Shown here: in pieces, positions 21,755 through 35,403 of the stretch
Numbering within the stretch: the stretch's first letter is position 1
How the letters are laid out: each line of letters starts with the position of its first letter
From: Hydractinia symbiolongicarpus
Lineage: Eukaryota > Cnidaria > Hydrozoa > Anthoathecata > Hydractiniidae
Assembly: GCF_029227915.1 (NCBI RefSeq)
Contig: NC_079878.1
Coordinates: 2,606,001 to 2,670,000, forward strand
Direction of reading: 5' to 3'
DNA: 64,000 nucleotides
Notes under the pieces: model-generated
Database searches by the model: none
Seen by the model: the letters and a program-made list of their open reading frames with translations, nothing else
Told to the model about the DNA's origin: nothing
Program-made: the position numbers and the translations under genes

Positions 21755-24184
21755 ATGAGACCTGTGGTTTTCAGAAATGTTTTCATTTTTGATGAGACGC
21801 TTAATGAAAGTGGTTTAATCGGCGGCAAACGAAAACCCACGATTTCCCGTAAATCACGGGCTTGGCCCGTATAGTCGAATGTATACAAAGAAAGTACCCT
21901 GTGAGTAAACTCATTTCCAAAACGATTTTTCAAAGTATCTTTTCACCACTAAAACGCATGAGACTTGTATTTTTTAAAAATGTTTTCATTTTTGATGGGA
22001 CGCTGAATAAAAGAAGTTTAATCGCCGGCACACGAAAACCCGCGATTTTCCGTAAATCCCGGACTGGGCCCGTATAGTCAAAAGTATACAAAGAAAGTAC
22101 CCAGGGAGTAAACTCATTTCCCGAACGATTTTTTAAATTATTTTTTCACCACTAAAACGCATGAGACTTGTAGTTTTCAAAAATGTTTTCATTTTTGATG
22201 AGACGCTGAATAAAAGAAGTTTAATCGCCGGCAAACGAAAACCCGGACTTCCCGAAATCCCCGACTCGGCCCGTAAAGTCAAAAGTATACAAAGAAAGTA
22301 CCCAGGGAGTAAACTCATTTCCCGAACGATTTTTTAAATTATTTTTTCACCACTAAAACCCATGAGACTTGTAGTTTTCAGAAATGTTTTCATTTTTGAT
22401 GAGACGCTTAATAAAAGTGGTTTAATCGCCGGCAAACGAAAACCCGCGATTTCCCGTAAATCCCGGGCTTGGCCCGTATAGTCAAAAGTATACAAAGAAA
22501 GTACCCAGGGAGTAAACTCATTTCCCGAACGATTTTTTAAATTATTTTTTCACCACTAAAACGCATGAGACTTGTAGTTTTCAGAAATGTTTTCATTTTT
22601 GATGAGACGCTTAATAAAAGTGGTTTAATCGCCGGCAAACGAAAACCCGCGATTTCCCGTAAATCCCAGGCTTGGCCCGTATAGTCGAATGCATACAAAG
22701 AAAGTACCCAGGGAGTAAACTCATTTCCCGAACGATTTTTTAAATTATTATTTAACCACTAACGCCCATGAGACCTGTAGTTTTCAGAAATGTTTTCATT
22801 TTTGATGAGACGCTGAATAAAAGAAGTTTAATCGCCGGCAAACGAAACCCGCGACTTCCCGTAAATCCCGGATTCGTGCCGTATAGTCAAAAGTATACAA
22901 AGAAAGTACCCAGGGAGTAAACTCATTTCCCGCACGATTTTTTAAATTATTTTTTCACCACTAAAACGCATGAGACTTGTAGTTTTCAGAAATGTTTTCA
23001 TTTTTGATGAGACGCTTAATGAAAGTGGTTTAATCGGCGGCAAACGAAAACCCACGATTTCCCGTAAATCACGGGCTTGGCCCGTATAGTCGAATGTATA
23101 CAAAGAAAGTACCCTGTGAGTAAACTCATTTCCAAAACGATTTTTCAAAGTATCTTTTCACCACTAAAACGCATGAGACTTGTATTTTTTAAAAATGTTT
23201 TCATTTTTGATGGGACGCTGAATAAAAGAAGTTTAATCGCCGGCACACGAAAACCCGCGATTTTCCGTAAATCCCGGACTGGGCCCGTATAGTCAAAAGT
23301 ATACAAAGAAAGTACCCAGGGAGTAAACTCATTTCCCGAACGATTTTTTAAATTATTTTTTCACCACTAAAACGCATGAGACTTGTAGTTTTCAAAAATG
23401 TTTTCATTTTTGATGAGACGCTGAATAAAAGAAGTTTAATCGCCGGCAAACGAAAACCCGGACTTCCCGAAATCCCCGACTCGGCCCGTAAAGTCAAAAG
23501 TATACAAAGAAAGTACCCAGGGAGTAAACTCATTTCCCGAACGATTTTTTAAATTATTTTTTCACCACTAAAACCCATGAGACTTGTAGTTTTCAGAAAT
23601 GTTTTCATTTTTGATGAGACGCTTAATAAAAGTGGTTTAATCGCCGGCAAACGAAAACCCGCGATTTCCCGTAAATCCCGGGCTTGGCCCGTATAGTCAA
23701 AAGTATACAAAGAAAGTACCCAGGGAGTAAACTCATTTCCCGAACGATTTTTTAAATTATTTTTTCACCACTAAAACGCATGAGACTTGTAGTTTTCAGA
23801 AATGTTTTCATTTTTGATGAGACGCTTAATAAAAGTGGTTTAATCGCCGGCAAACGAAAACCCGCGATTTCCCGTAAATCCCAGGCTTGGCCCGTATAGT
23901 CGAATGCATACAAAGAAAGTACCCAGGGAGTAAACTCATTTCCCGAACGATTTTTTAAATTATTATTTAACCACTAACGCCCATGAGACCTGTAGTTTTC
24001 AGAAATGTTTTCATTTTTGATGAGACGCTGAATAAAAGAAGTTTAATCGCCGGCAAACGAAACCCGCGACTTCCCGTAAATCCCGGATTCGTGCCGTATA
24101 GTCAAAAGTATACAAAGAAAGTACCCAGGGAGTAAACTCATTTCCCGCACGATTTTTTAAATTATTTTTTCACCACTAAAACGC
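21755..24184. repeat. Six-monomer HOR, two copies of 1215 bp
   Basis: Copies run 21755-22969 and 22970-24184. Each contains a 201-bp unit (22161, 23376) with cccggacttcccgaaatcc, two class-B-like units with gcttaataaaagtgg, and a 202-bp unit (22768, 23983) with cgaaacccgcg and gattcgtgcc. 1215 equals six monomers minus three bases. The first monomer of copy 2 has the cttgtagttttcag head of the 20090/24185 subtype and the atcggcggc body of 21755, so it marks the crossover that created the duplication. Confidence 0.93.
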
Positions 24185-27100
24185 ATGAGACTTGTAGTTT
24201 TCAGAAATGTTTTCATTTTTGATGAGACGCTTAATGAAAGTGGTTTAATCGCCGGCAAACGAAAACCCGCGACTTCCCGTAAATCCCGGACTCGAGCCGT
24301 ATAGTCAAAAGTATACAAAGAAAGTACCCAGGGAGTAAACTCATTTCCCGAACGATTTTTTAAATTATTTTTTCACCACTAAAACGCATGAGACTTGTAG
24401 TTTTCAGAAATGTTTTCATTTTTGATGAGACGCTGAATAAAAGAAGTTTAATCGCCGGCAAACGAAAACCCGCGACTTCCCGTAAATCCCGGACTCGAGC
24501 CGCATAGTCAAAAGTATACAAAGAAAGTACCCAGGGAGTAAACTCATTTCCCGAACGATTTTTTAAATTATTTTTTCACCACTAAAACGCATGAGACTTG
24601 TAGTTTTCAGAAATGTTTTCATTTTTGATGAGACGCTTAATGAAAGTGGTTTAATCGCCGGCAAACGAAAACCCGCGATTTCCCGTAAATCCCGGGCTTG
24701 GCCCGTATAGTCGAATGCATACAAAGAAAGTACCCAGGGAGTAAACTCATTTCCCGAACGATTTTTTAAATTATTATTTAACCACTAACGCCCATGAGAC
24801 CTGTAGTTTTCAGAAATGTTTTCATTTTTGATGAGACGCTTAATGAAAGTGGTTTAATCGCCGGCAAACGAAAACCCGCGATTTCCCGTAAATTCCGGAC
24901 TCGGCCGTATAGTCAAAAGTATACAAAGAAGGTACCCAGGGAGTAAACTCATTTCCCGATCGATTTTTTAAATTATTTTTTCACCACTAAAACGCATGAG
25001 ACTTGTAATTTTTAGAAATGTTTTCATTTTTGATGAGACGTTTAATGAAAGTGGTTTAATCGCCGGCAAACGAAAACCCGCGATTTCGGGAAATCCTGGG
25101 CTTGGCCCGTATAGTCAAATGTATACAAAGAAAGTACCCTGTGAGTAAACTCATTTCCAAAACGATTTTTTAAATTATCTTTTCACCACTAAAACGCATG
25201 AGACTTGTAGTTTTCAAAAATGTTTTCATTTTTGATGAGACGCTGAATAAAAGAAGTTTAATCGCCGGCAAACGAAAACCCGGACTTCCCGAAATCCCCG
25301 ACTCGGCCCGTAAAGTCAAAAGTATACAAAGAAAGTGCCCAGGGAGTAAACTCATTTCCCGAACGATTTTTTAAATTATTTTTTCACCACTAAAACGCAT
25401 GAGAACTGTAGTTTTCAGAAATGTTTTCATTTTTGATGAGACGCTTAATGAAAGTGGTTTAATCGCCGGCAAACGAAAACCCGCGATTTCCCGTAAATCC
25501 CAGGCTTGGCCCGTATAGTCAAATGTATACAAAGAAAGTACCCTGTGAGTAAACTCATTTCCAAAACGATTTTTTAAAGTATCTTTTCGCCACTAAAACG
25601 CATGAGACTTGTAGTTTTCAAAAATCTTTTAATTTTTGATGAGACGCTGAATAAAAGAAGTTTAATCGCCGGCAAACGAAAACCCGGACTTCCCGAAATC
25701 CCCGACTCGGCCCGTAAAGTCAAAAGTATACAAAGAAAGTACCCAGGGAGTAAACTCATTTCCCGAACGATTTCTTAAATTATTTTTTCGCCACTAAAAC
25801 GCATGAGACTTGTAGTTTTCAAAAATCTTTTCATTTTTGATGAGACGCTGAAAAAAAGAAGTTTAATTGCTGGCAAACAAAAACCCGCCATTTCCCGTAA
25901 ACCCCGGACTCGGCCCATATAGTCAAAAGTATACAAAGAAAGTACCCGGGGAGTAAACTCATTTCCCATGTATACAAAGAAAGTACCCTGTGATTAAACT
26001 CATTTCCAAAACGATTTTTTAAATTATTTTTTCACCACTAAAACGCATGAGACTTGTAGTTTTCAAAAATGTTTTCATTTTTGATGAGACGCTTATTAAA
26101 AGAAGTTTAATCGCCGGCAAACGAAAACCCGCCATTTCCCGTAAACCCCGGACTCGGCCCGTATAGTCAAAAGTATACAAAGAAAGTACCCAGGGAGTAA
26201 ACTCATTTCCCGAACGATTTTTTAAATTATTTTTTCACCACTAAAACGCATGAGACTTGTAGTTTGCAGAACTGTTTTCATTTTTGATGAGACGCTTAAT
26301 GAAAGTGGTTTAATCGCCGGCAAACGAAAACCCGCGATTTCCCGTAAATCCCCGACTCGGCCCGTATAGTCAAAAGTATACAAAGAAAGTACCCAGGGAG
26401 TAAACTCATTTCCCGAACGATTTTTTAAATTATCTTTTCACCACTAAAACGCACGAGACTTGTAGTTTTCAAAAATGTTTTCATTTTTGATGAGACGCTG
26501 AATAAAAGAAGTTTAATCGCCGGAAAACGAAAACCCGCCATTTCCCGTAAACCCCGGACTCGGCCCGTATAGTCAAAAGTATACAAAGAAAGTACCCAGG
26601 GAGTAAACTCATTTCCCGAACGATTTTTTAAATTATTTTTTCACCACTAAAACGCATGGGACTTGTAGTTTACAAAAATGTTTTCATTTTTGATGAGACT
26701 CTGAATAAAAGAAATTTAATCGCCGGCAAACGAAAACCTGCGATTTCCCGTAAATCCCGGACTCGGCCCGTATAGTCAAAAGTATACAAAGAAAGTACAC
26801 AGGGAGTAAACTCATTTCTCGAACGATTTTTTAAATTATCATTTAACCACTAAAGCCCATGAGACTTGTAGTTTTTAAAAATGTTTTCATTTTTGATGAG
26901 ACGCTTAATGAAAGTGGTTTAATCGCCGGCAAACGAAAACCCACGATTTCCCGTAAATCCCGGGTTTGGCCCGTATAGTCGAATGCATACAAAGAAAGTA
27001 CCCAGGGAGTAAACTCATTTCCCGAACGATTTTTTAAATTATTATTTAACCACTGAAGCCCATGAGACCTGTAGTTTTCAGAAATGTTTTCATTTTTGAT

Positions 27101-28276
27101 GAGACGCTTAATGAAAGTGGTTTAATCGCCGGCAAACGAAAACCCGCGATTTCCCGTAAATCCCGGACTCGGCCGTATAGTCAAAAGTATACAAAGAAGG
27201 TACCCAGGGAGTAAACTCATTTCCCGATCGATTTTTTAAATTATTTTTTCACCACTAAAACGCATGAGACTTGTAATTTTTAGAAATGTTTTCATTTTTG
27301 ATGAGACGTTTAATGAAAGTGGTTTAATCGCCGGCAAACGAAAACCCGCGATTTCGGGAAATCCCGGGCTTGGCCCGTATAGTCAAATGTATACAAAGAA
27401 AGTACCCTGTGAGTAAACTCATTTCCAAAACGATTTTTTAAATTATCTTTTCACCACTAAAACGCATGAGACTTGTAGTTTTCAAAAATGTTTTCATTTT
27501 TGATGAGACGCTGAATAAAAGAAGTTTAATCGCCGGCAAACGAAAACCCGGACTTCCCGTAAATCCCCGACTCGGCCCGTAAAGTCAAAAGTATACAAAG
27601 AAAGTACCCAGGGAGTAAACTCATTTCCCGAACGATTTTTTAAATTATTTTTTCACCACTAAAACGCATGAGAACTGTAGTTTTCAGAAATGTTTTCATT
27701 TTTGATGAGACGCTTAATGAAAGTGGTTTAATCGCCGGCAAACGAAAACCCGCGTATTCCCGTAAATCCCGGCCTTGGCCCGTATAGTCAAATGTATACA
27801 AAGAAAGTACCCTGTGAGTAAACTCATTTCCAAAACGATTTTTTAAAGTATCTTTTCGCCACTAAAACGCATGAGACTTGTAGTTTTCAAAAATGTTTTC
27901 ATTTTTGATGAGACGCTGAAAAAAAGAAGTTTAATCGCCGGAAAACGAAAACCCGCCATTTCCCGTAAACCCCGGACTCGGCCCGTATAGTCAAAAGTAT
28001 ACAAAGAAAGTACCCAGGGAGTAAACTCATTTCCCGAACGATTTTTTAAATTATTTTTTCACCACTAAAACGCATGGGACTTGTAGTTTACAAAAATGTT
28101 TTCATTTTTGATGAGACTCTGAATAAAAGAAGTTTAATCGCCGGCAAACGAAAACCTGCGATTTCCCGTAAATCCCGGACTCGGCCCGTATAGTCAAAAG
28201 TATACAAAGAAAGTACCCAGGGAGTAAACTCATTTCCCGAAAGATTTTTTAAATTATTATTTCACTACTAAAGCCC
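24185..28276. repeat. Mixed block with a 2268-bp repeat
   Basis: The four monomers 24794, 24996, 25198 and 25399 recur at 27062, 27264, 27466 and 27668. Markers are cggccgtatag, ttcccgatcgatt, gacgtttaatg and ttcgggaaatcc. The monomer at 27871 begins like 25803 (gctgaaaaaaagaag) and ends like 26453 (ccggaaaacg). This chimera explains why the second copy skips the monomers equivalent to 26047 and 26250. Many units here are 201 or 202 bp. Confidence 0.85.
25803..26046. repeat. 244-bp variant monomer
   Basis: Private changes are aaaatcttttc in the inverted-repeat region, ttgctggcaaac in the core and ccctgtgatt in the second 41-bp copy. The GCCGGC site is lost here (gctggc). Confidence 0.9.
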
Positions 28277-29895
28277 ATGAGACTTGTAGTTCTTAAAAAT
28301 GTTTTCATTTTTGATGAGACGCTTAATGAAAGTGGTTTAATCGCCGGCAAACGAAAACCCGCGATTTCCCGTAAATCCCGGGCTTGGCCCGTATAGTCGA
28401 ATGCATACAAAGAAAGTACCCAGGGAGTAAACTCATTTCCCGAACGATTTTTTAAATTATTATTTAACCACTGAAGCCCATGAGACCTGTAGTTTTCAGA
28501 AATGTTTTCATTTTTGATGAGACGCTTAATGAAAGTGGTTTAATCGCCGGCAAACGAAAACCCGCGATTTCCCGTAAATCCCGGACTCGGCCGTATAGTC
28601 AAAAGTATACAAAGAAGGTACCCAGGGAGTAAACTCATTTCCCGATCGATTTTTTAAATTATTTTTTCACCACTAAAACGCATGAGACTTGTAATTTTTA
28701 GAAATGTTTTCATTTTTGATGAGACGTTTAATGAAAGTGGTTTAATCGCCGGCAAACGAAAACCCGCGATTTCGGGAAATCCCGGGCTTGGCCCGTATAG
28801 TCAAAAGTATACAAAGAAAGTACCCAGGGAGTAAACTCATTTCCCGAACGATTTTTTAAATTATCTTTTCACCACTAAAACGCATGAGACTTGTAGTTTT
28901 CAAAAATGTTTTCATTTTTGATGAGACTCTGAATAAAAGAAGTTTAATCGCCGGCAAACGAAAACCTGCGATTTCCCGTAAATCCCGGACTCGGCCCGTA
29001 TAGTCAAAAGTATACAAAGAAAGTACCCAGGGAGTAAACTCATTTCCCGAAAGATTTTTTAAATTATTATTTCACTACTAAAGCCCATGAGACTTGTAGT
29101 TCTTAAAAATGTTTTCATTTTTGATGAGACGCTTAATGAAAGTGGTTTAATCGCCGGCAAACGAAAACCCGCGATTTCCCGTAAATCCCGGGCTTGGCCC
29201 GTATAGTCGAATGCATACAAAGAAAGTACCCAGGGAGTAAACTCATTTCCCGAACGATTTTTTAAATTATTATTTAACCACTGAAGCCCATGAGACCTGT
29301 AGTTTTCAGAAATGTTTTCATTTTTGATGAGACGCTTAATGAAAGTGGTTTAATCGCCGGCAAACGAAAACCCGCGATTTCCCGTAAATCCCGGACTCGG
29401 CCGTATAGTCAAAAGTATACAAAGAAGGTACCCAGGGAGTAAACTCATTTCCCGATCGATTTTTTAAATTATTTTTTCACCACTAAAACGCATGAGACTT
29501 GTAATTTTTAGAAATGTTTTCATTTTTGATGAGACGTTTAATGAAAGTGGTTTAATCGCCGGCAAACGAAAACCCGCGATTTCGGGAAATCCCGGGCTTG
29601 GCCCGTATAGTCAAAAGTATACAAAGAAAGTACCCAGGGAGTAAACTCATTTCCCGAACGATTTTTTAAATTATCTTTTCACCACTAAAACGCATGAGAC
29701 TTGTAGTTTTCAAAAATGTTTTCATTTTTGATGAGACTCTGAATAAAAGAAGTTTAATCGCCGGCAAACGAAAACCTGCGATTTCCCGTAAATCCCGGAC
29801 TCGGCCCGTATAGTCAAAAGTATACAAAGAAAGTACCCAGGGAGTAAACTCATTTCCCGAACGATTTTTAAATTATTATTTCACTACTAAAGCCC
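28277..29895. repeat. Four-monomer HOR, two copies (810 and 809 bp)
   Basis: Copies run 28277-29086 and 29087-29895. The order is gttcttaaaaatg monomer, accactgaagccc-linked class B monomer, gacgtttaatg/ttcgggaaatccc monomer, and gagactctg monomer. Two of the four units are 202 bp. The second copy ends with a 202-bp unit that lost one T in the AT tract. Confidence 0.93.
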
Positions 29896-30500
29896 ATGAG
29901 ACTTGTAGTTTTTAAAAATGTTTTCATTTTTGATGAGACGCTGAATAAAAGAAGTTTAATCGCCGGAAAACGAAAACCCGCCATTTCCCGTAAACCCGGA
30001 CTCGGCCCGTATAGTCAAAAGTATACAAAGAAAGTACCCAGGGAGTAAACTCATTTCCCGAACGATTTTTTAAATTATCTTTTCACCACTAAAGCGCATG
30101 AGACTTGTAGTTTTCAAAAATGTTTTCATTTTTGATGAGACGCTGAATAAAAGAAGTTTAATCGCCGGAAAACGAAAACCCGCCATTTCCCGTAAACCTC
30201 GGACTCGGCCCGTATAGTCAAAAGTATACAAAGAAAGTACCCAGGGAGTAAACTCATTTCCCGAACGATTTTTTAAATTATTTTTTTACCACTAAAACGC
30301 ATGGGACTTGTAGTTTACAAAAATGTTTTCATTTTTGATGAGACTCTGAATAAAAGAAGTTTAATCGCCGGCAAACGAAAACCTGCGATTTCCCGTAAAT
30401 CCCGGACTCGGCCGTATAGTCAAAAGTATACAAAGAAAGTACCCAGGGTAAACTCATTTCCCGAAAGATTTTTTAAGTTATTATTTCACTACTAAAGCCC
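29896..30500. repeat. Three monomers between HOR blocks
   Basis: Units start at 29896 (202 bp), 30098 (203 bp) and 30301 (200 bp, the shortest apart from the 166-bp unit). The first two share ccggaaaacg in the core. The third lacks one C in cggccgtatag and an AG in cccagggtaaac. Confidence 0.88.
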
Positions 30501-33334
30501 ATGAGACTTGTAGTTTTTAAAAATGTTTTCATTTTTGATGAGACGCTGAATAAAAGAAGTTTAATCGCCGGCAAACGAAACCTGCGACTTCCCGTAAATC
30601 CCGGATTCGGGCCGTATAGTCAAAAGTATACAAAGAAAGTACCCAGGGAGTAAACTCATTTCCGGAACGATTTTTTAAATTATTTTTCACCACTAAAACG
30701 CCTTAGACTTGTAGTTTTCAGAAATGTTTTCATTTTTGATGAGACGCTTAATGAAAGTGGTTTAATCGCCGGCAAACGAAAACCCGCGATTTCCCGTAAA
30801 TCCCGGGCTTGGCCCGTATAGTCGAATGCATACAAAGAAAGTACCCAGGGAGTAAACTCATTTCCCGAACAATTTTTTAAGTTATTATTTAACCACTAAA
30901 GCCCATGAGACCTGTAGTTTTCAGAAATGTTTTCATTTTTGATGAGACGCTGAATAAAAGTGGTTTAATCGCCGGCAAACGAAAACCCGCGATTTACCGT
31001 AAATCCCGGGCTTGGCCCGTATAGTCGAATGCATACAAAGAAAGTACCCAATGAGTAAACTCATTTCCCGAACGATTTTTTAAATTATTATTTAACCACT
31101 AAAGCCCATGAGACCTGTCGTTTTCAGAAATATTTTCATTTTTGATGAGACGCTTAACGAAAGTGGTTTAATCGCCCGCAAACGAAAACCCGCGATTTCC
31201 CGTAAATCCCGGGCTTGGCCCGTATAGTCGAATGTATACAAAGAAAGTACCCTGTGAGTAAACTCATTTCCAAAACGATTTTTTAAAGTATCTTTTCACC
31301 ACTAAAACGCATGAGACTTGTAGTTTTTAAAAATGTTTTCATTTTTGATGGGACGCTGAATAAAAGAAGTTTAATCGCCGGCACACGAAAACCCGCGATT
31401 TCCCGTAAATCCCGGACTGGGCCCGTATAGTCAAAAGTATACATAGAAAGTACCCAGGGAGTAAACTCATTTCCCGAACGATTTTTTAAATTATTTTTTC
31501 ACCACTAAAACGCATGAGACTTGTAGTTTTCAAAAGTGTTTTCATTTTTGATGAGACGCTGAATAAAAGAAGTTTACTCGCCGGCAAACGAAAACCCGCG
31601 ATTTCCCGTAAATCCCGGACTCGGCCCGTATAGTCAAAAGTATACAAAGAAGGTACCCAGGGAGTAAACTCATTTCCCGAACGATTTTTTAAATTATTTT
31701 TTCACCACTAAAACGCATGAGACTTGTAGTTTTTAAAAATGTTTTCATTTTTGATGAGACGCTGAATAAAAGAAGTTTAATCGCCGGCAAACGAAAACCT
31801 GCGATTTCCCGTAAATCCCGGACTCGGCCCGTATAGTCAAAAGTATACAAAGAAAGTACCCAGGGTAAACTCATTTCCCGAAAGATTTTTTAAGTTATTA
31901 TTTCACTACTAAAGCCCATGAGACTTGTAGTTTTTAAAAATGTTTTCATTTTTGATGAGACTCTGAATAAAAGAAGTTTAATCGCCGGCAAACGAAAACC
32001 TGCGATTTCCCGTAAATCCCGGACTCGGCCCGTATAGTCAAAAGTATACAAAGAAAGTACCCAGGGTAAACTCATTTCCCGAAAGATTTTTTAAGTTATT
32101 ATTTCACTACTAAAGCCCATGAGACTTGTAGTTTTTAAAAATGTTTTCATTTTTGATGAGACGCTGAATAAAAGAAGTTTAATCGCCGGCAAACGAAACC
32201 TGCGACTTCCCGTAAATCCCGGATTCGGGCCGTATAGTCAAAAGTATACAAAGAAAGTACCCAGGGAGTAAACTCATTTCCGGAACGATTTTTTAAATTA
32301 TTTTTCACCACTAAAACGCCTTAGACTTGTAGTTTTCAGAAATGTTTTCATTTTTGATGAGACGCTTAATGAAAGTGGTTTAATCGCCGGCAAACGAAAA
32401 CCCGCGATTTCCCGTAAATCCCGGGCTTGGCCCGTATAGTCGAATGCATACAAAGAAAGTACCCAGGGAGTAAACTCATTTCCCGAACAATTTTTTAAGT
32501 TATTATTTAACCACTAAAGCCCATGAGACCTGTAGTTTTCAGAAATGTTTTCATTTTTGATGAGACGCTGAATAAAAGTGGTTTAATCGCCGGCAAACGA
32601 AAACCCGCGATTTACCGTAAATCCCGGGCTTGGCCCGTATAGTCGAATGCATACAAAGAAAGTACCCAATGAGTAAACTCATTTCCCGAACGATTTTTTA
32701 AATTATTATTTAACCACTAAAGCCCATGAGACCTGTCGTTTTCAGAAATGTTTTCATTTTTGATGAGACGCTTAACGAAAGTGGTTTAATCGCCGGCAAA
32801 CGAAAACCCGCGATTTCCCGTAAATCCCGGGCTTGGCCCGTATAGTCGAATGTATACAAAGAAAGTACCCTGTGAGTAAACTCATTTCCAAAACGATTTT
32901 TTAAAGTATCTTTTCACCACTAAAACGCATGAGACTTGTAGTTTTTAAAAATGTTTTCATTTTTGATGGGACGCTGAATAAAAGAAGTTTAATCGCCGGC
33001 ACACGAAAACCCGCGATTTCCCGTAAATCCCGGACTGGGCCCGTATAGTCAAAAGTATACAAAGAAAGTACCCAGGGAGTAAACTCATTTCCCGAACGAT
33101 TTTTTAAATTATTTTTTCACCACTAAAACGCATGAGACTTGTAGTTTTCAAAAGTGTTTTCATTTTTGATGAGACGCTGAATAAAAGAAGTTTACTCGCC
33201 GGCAAACGAAAACCCGCGATTTCCCGTAAATCCCGGACTCGGCCCGTATAGTCAAAAGTATACAAAGAAGGTACCCAGGGAGTAAACTCATTTCCCGAAC
33301 GATTTTTTAAATTATTTTTTCACCACTAAAACGC
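30501..33334. repeat. Eight-monomer HOR of 1618 bp, 1.75 copies
   Basis: Monomers at 30501, 30702, 30905, 31108, 31311 and 31514 recur at 32119, 32320, 32523, 32726, 32929 and 33132. The best marker is the unusual head gccttagacttg at 30702 and 32320, where atgag is replaced. The first copy ends with two nearly identical 201-bp monomers (31717, 31918) with cccagggtaaac. Private differences between copies (acatagaaag near 31442, cgcccgcaaac near 31174) show they are not a simple assembly duplication. Confidence 0.92.
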
Positions 33335-33537
33335 ATGAGACTTGTAGTTTGCAGAAATGTTTTCATTTTTGATGAGACGCTTAATGAAAGTGGTTTAATC
33401 GCCGGCAAACGAAAACCCGCGATTTCCCGTAAATCCCGGGCTTGGCCCGTATAGTCAAATGTATACAAAGAAAGTACCCTGTGAGTAAACTCATTTCCAA
33501 AACGATTTTTTAAAGTATCTTTTCGCCACTAAAACGC

Positions 33538-33782
33538 ATGAGACTTATAGTTTTCAAAAATGTTTTCATTTTTGATGAGACGCTGAAAAAAAGAAGTTTA
33601 ATTGCCGGCAAACAAAAACCCGCCATTTCCCGTAAACCCCGGACTCGGCCCATATAGTCAAAAGTATACAAAGAAAGTACCCGGGGAGTAAACTCATTTC
33701 CCATGTATACAAAGAAAGTACCCTGTGATTAAACTTATTTCCAAAACGATTTTTTTAAATTATTTTTTCACCACTAAAACGC
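33538..33782. repeat. 245-bp variant monomer
   Basis: This is the 244-bp variant with one extra T in the AT tract (gatttttttaaatt). The head has the private change cttatagttttc and the core has aacaaaaaccc. Confidence 0.9.
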
Positions 33783-35403
33783 ATGAGACTTGTAGTTTTC
33801 AAAAATGTTTTCATTTTTGATGAGACTCTTATTAAAAGAAGTTTAATCGCCGGCAAACGAAAACCCGCCATTTCCCGTAAACCCCGGACTCGGCCCGTAT
33901 AGTCAAAAGTATACAAAGAAAGTACCCAGGGGGTAAACTCATTTCCCGAACGATTTTTTAAATTATTTTTTCACCACTAAAACGCATGAGACTTGTAGTT
34001 TGCAGAAATGTTTTCACTTTTGATGAGACGCTTAATGAAAGTGGTTTAATTGCCGGCAAACGAAAACCCGCGATTTCCCGTAAATCCCGGACTCGGCCGC
34101 ATAGTCAAAAGTATACAAAGAAGGTACACAGGGAAAAAACTCATTTCCCGAACGATTTTTTAAATTTTTTTTCACCACTAAAACGCATGAGACTTGTAAT
34201 TTTTAGAAATGTTTTCATTTTTGATGAGACGCTTAATGAAAGTGGTTTAATCGCCGGCAAACGAAAACCCGCGATTTCCCGTAAATCCCCGATTCGGCCC
34301 GTATAGTCAAAAGTATACAAAGAAAGTACCCAGGGAGTAAACTCATTTCCCGAACGATTTTTTAAATTATCTTTTCACCACTAAAACGCATGAGACTTGT
34401 AGTTTTCAAAAATGTTTTCATTTTTGATGAGACGCTGAATAAAAGAAGTTTAATCGCCGGAAAACGAAAACCCGCCATTTCCCGTAAACCCTGGACTCGG
34501 CCCGTATAGTCAAAAGTAAACAAAGAAAGTACCCAGGGAGTAAACTCATTTCCCGAACGATTTTTTAAATTATCTTTTCACCACTAAAACGCATGAGACT
34601 TGTAGTTTTCAAAAATGTTTTCATTTTTGATGAGACTCTGAATAAAAGAAGTTTAATCGCCGGCAAACGAAAACCTGCGATTTCCCGTAAATCCCGGACT
34701 CGGCCCGTATAGTCAAAAGTATACAAAGAAAGTACCCAGGGAGTAAACTCATTTCCCGAAAGATTTTTTAAATTATTATTTCACTACTAAAGCCCATGAG
34801 ACTGGTAGTTTTTAAAAATGTTTTCATTTTTGATGAGACGCTTAATGAAAGTGGTTTAATCGCCGGCAAACGAAAACCCGCGATTTCCCGTAAATCCCGG
34901 GTTTGGCCCGTATAGTCGAATGCATACAAAGAAAGTACCCAGGGAGTAAACTCATTTCCCGAACGATTTTTTAAATTATTAATTAACCACTAAAGCCCAT
35001 GAGACCTGTAGTTTTCAGAAATGTTTTCATTTTTGATGAGACGCTGAATAAAAGTGGTTTAATCGCCGGCAAACGAAAACCCGCGATTTCCCGTAAATCC
35101 CGGGCTTGGCCCGTATAGTCGAATGCATACAAAGAAAGTACCCAGGGAGTAAACTCATTTCCCGAACGATTTTTTAAATTATTATTTAACCACTAAAGCC
35201 CATGAGACCTGTAGTTTTCAGAAATGTTTTCATTTTTGATGAGACGCTTAATGAAAGTGGTTTAATCGCCGGCAAACGAAAACCCGCGATTTCCCGTAAA
35301 TCCGGGCTTGGCCCGTATAGTCGAATGTATACAAAGAAAGTACCCTGTGAGTAAACTCATTTACAAAACAATTTTTTAAAGTATCTTTTCACCACTAAAA
35401 CGC

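Noticed and set aside
33986-34306. Open frame of 106 codons on the plus strand, the longest in the window
   Set aside because: It spans two satellite monomers and exists because a 201-bp unit shifts the frame past a stop. The same peptide fragments appear in dozens of other frames across the array. No codon pattern, domain or start context supports a gene.
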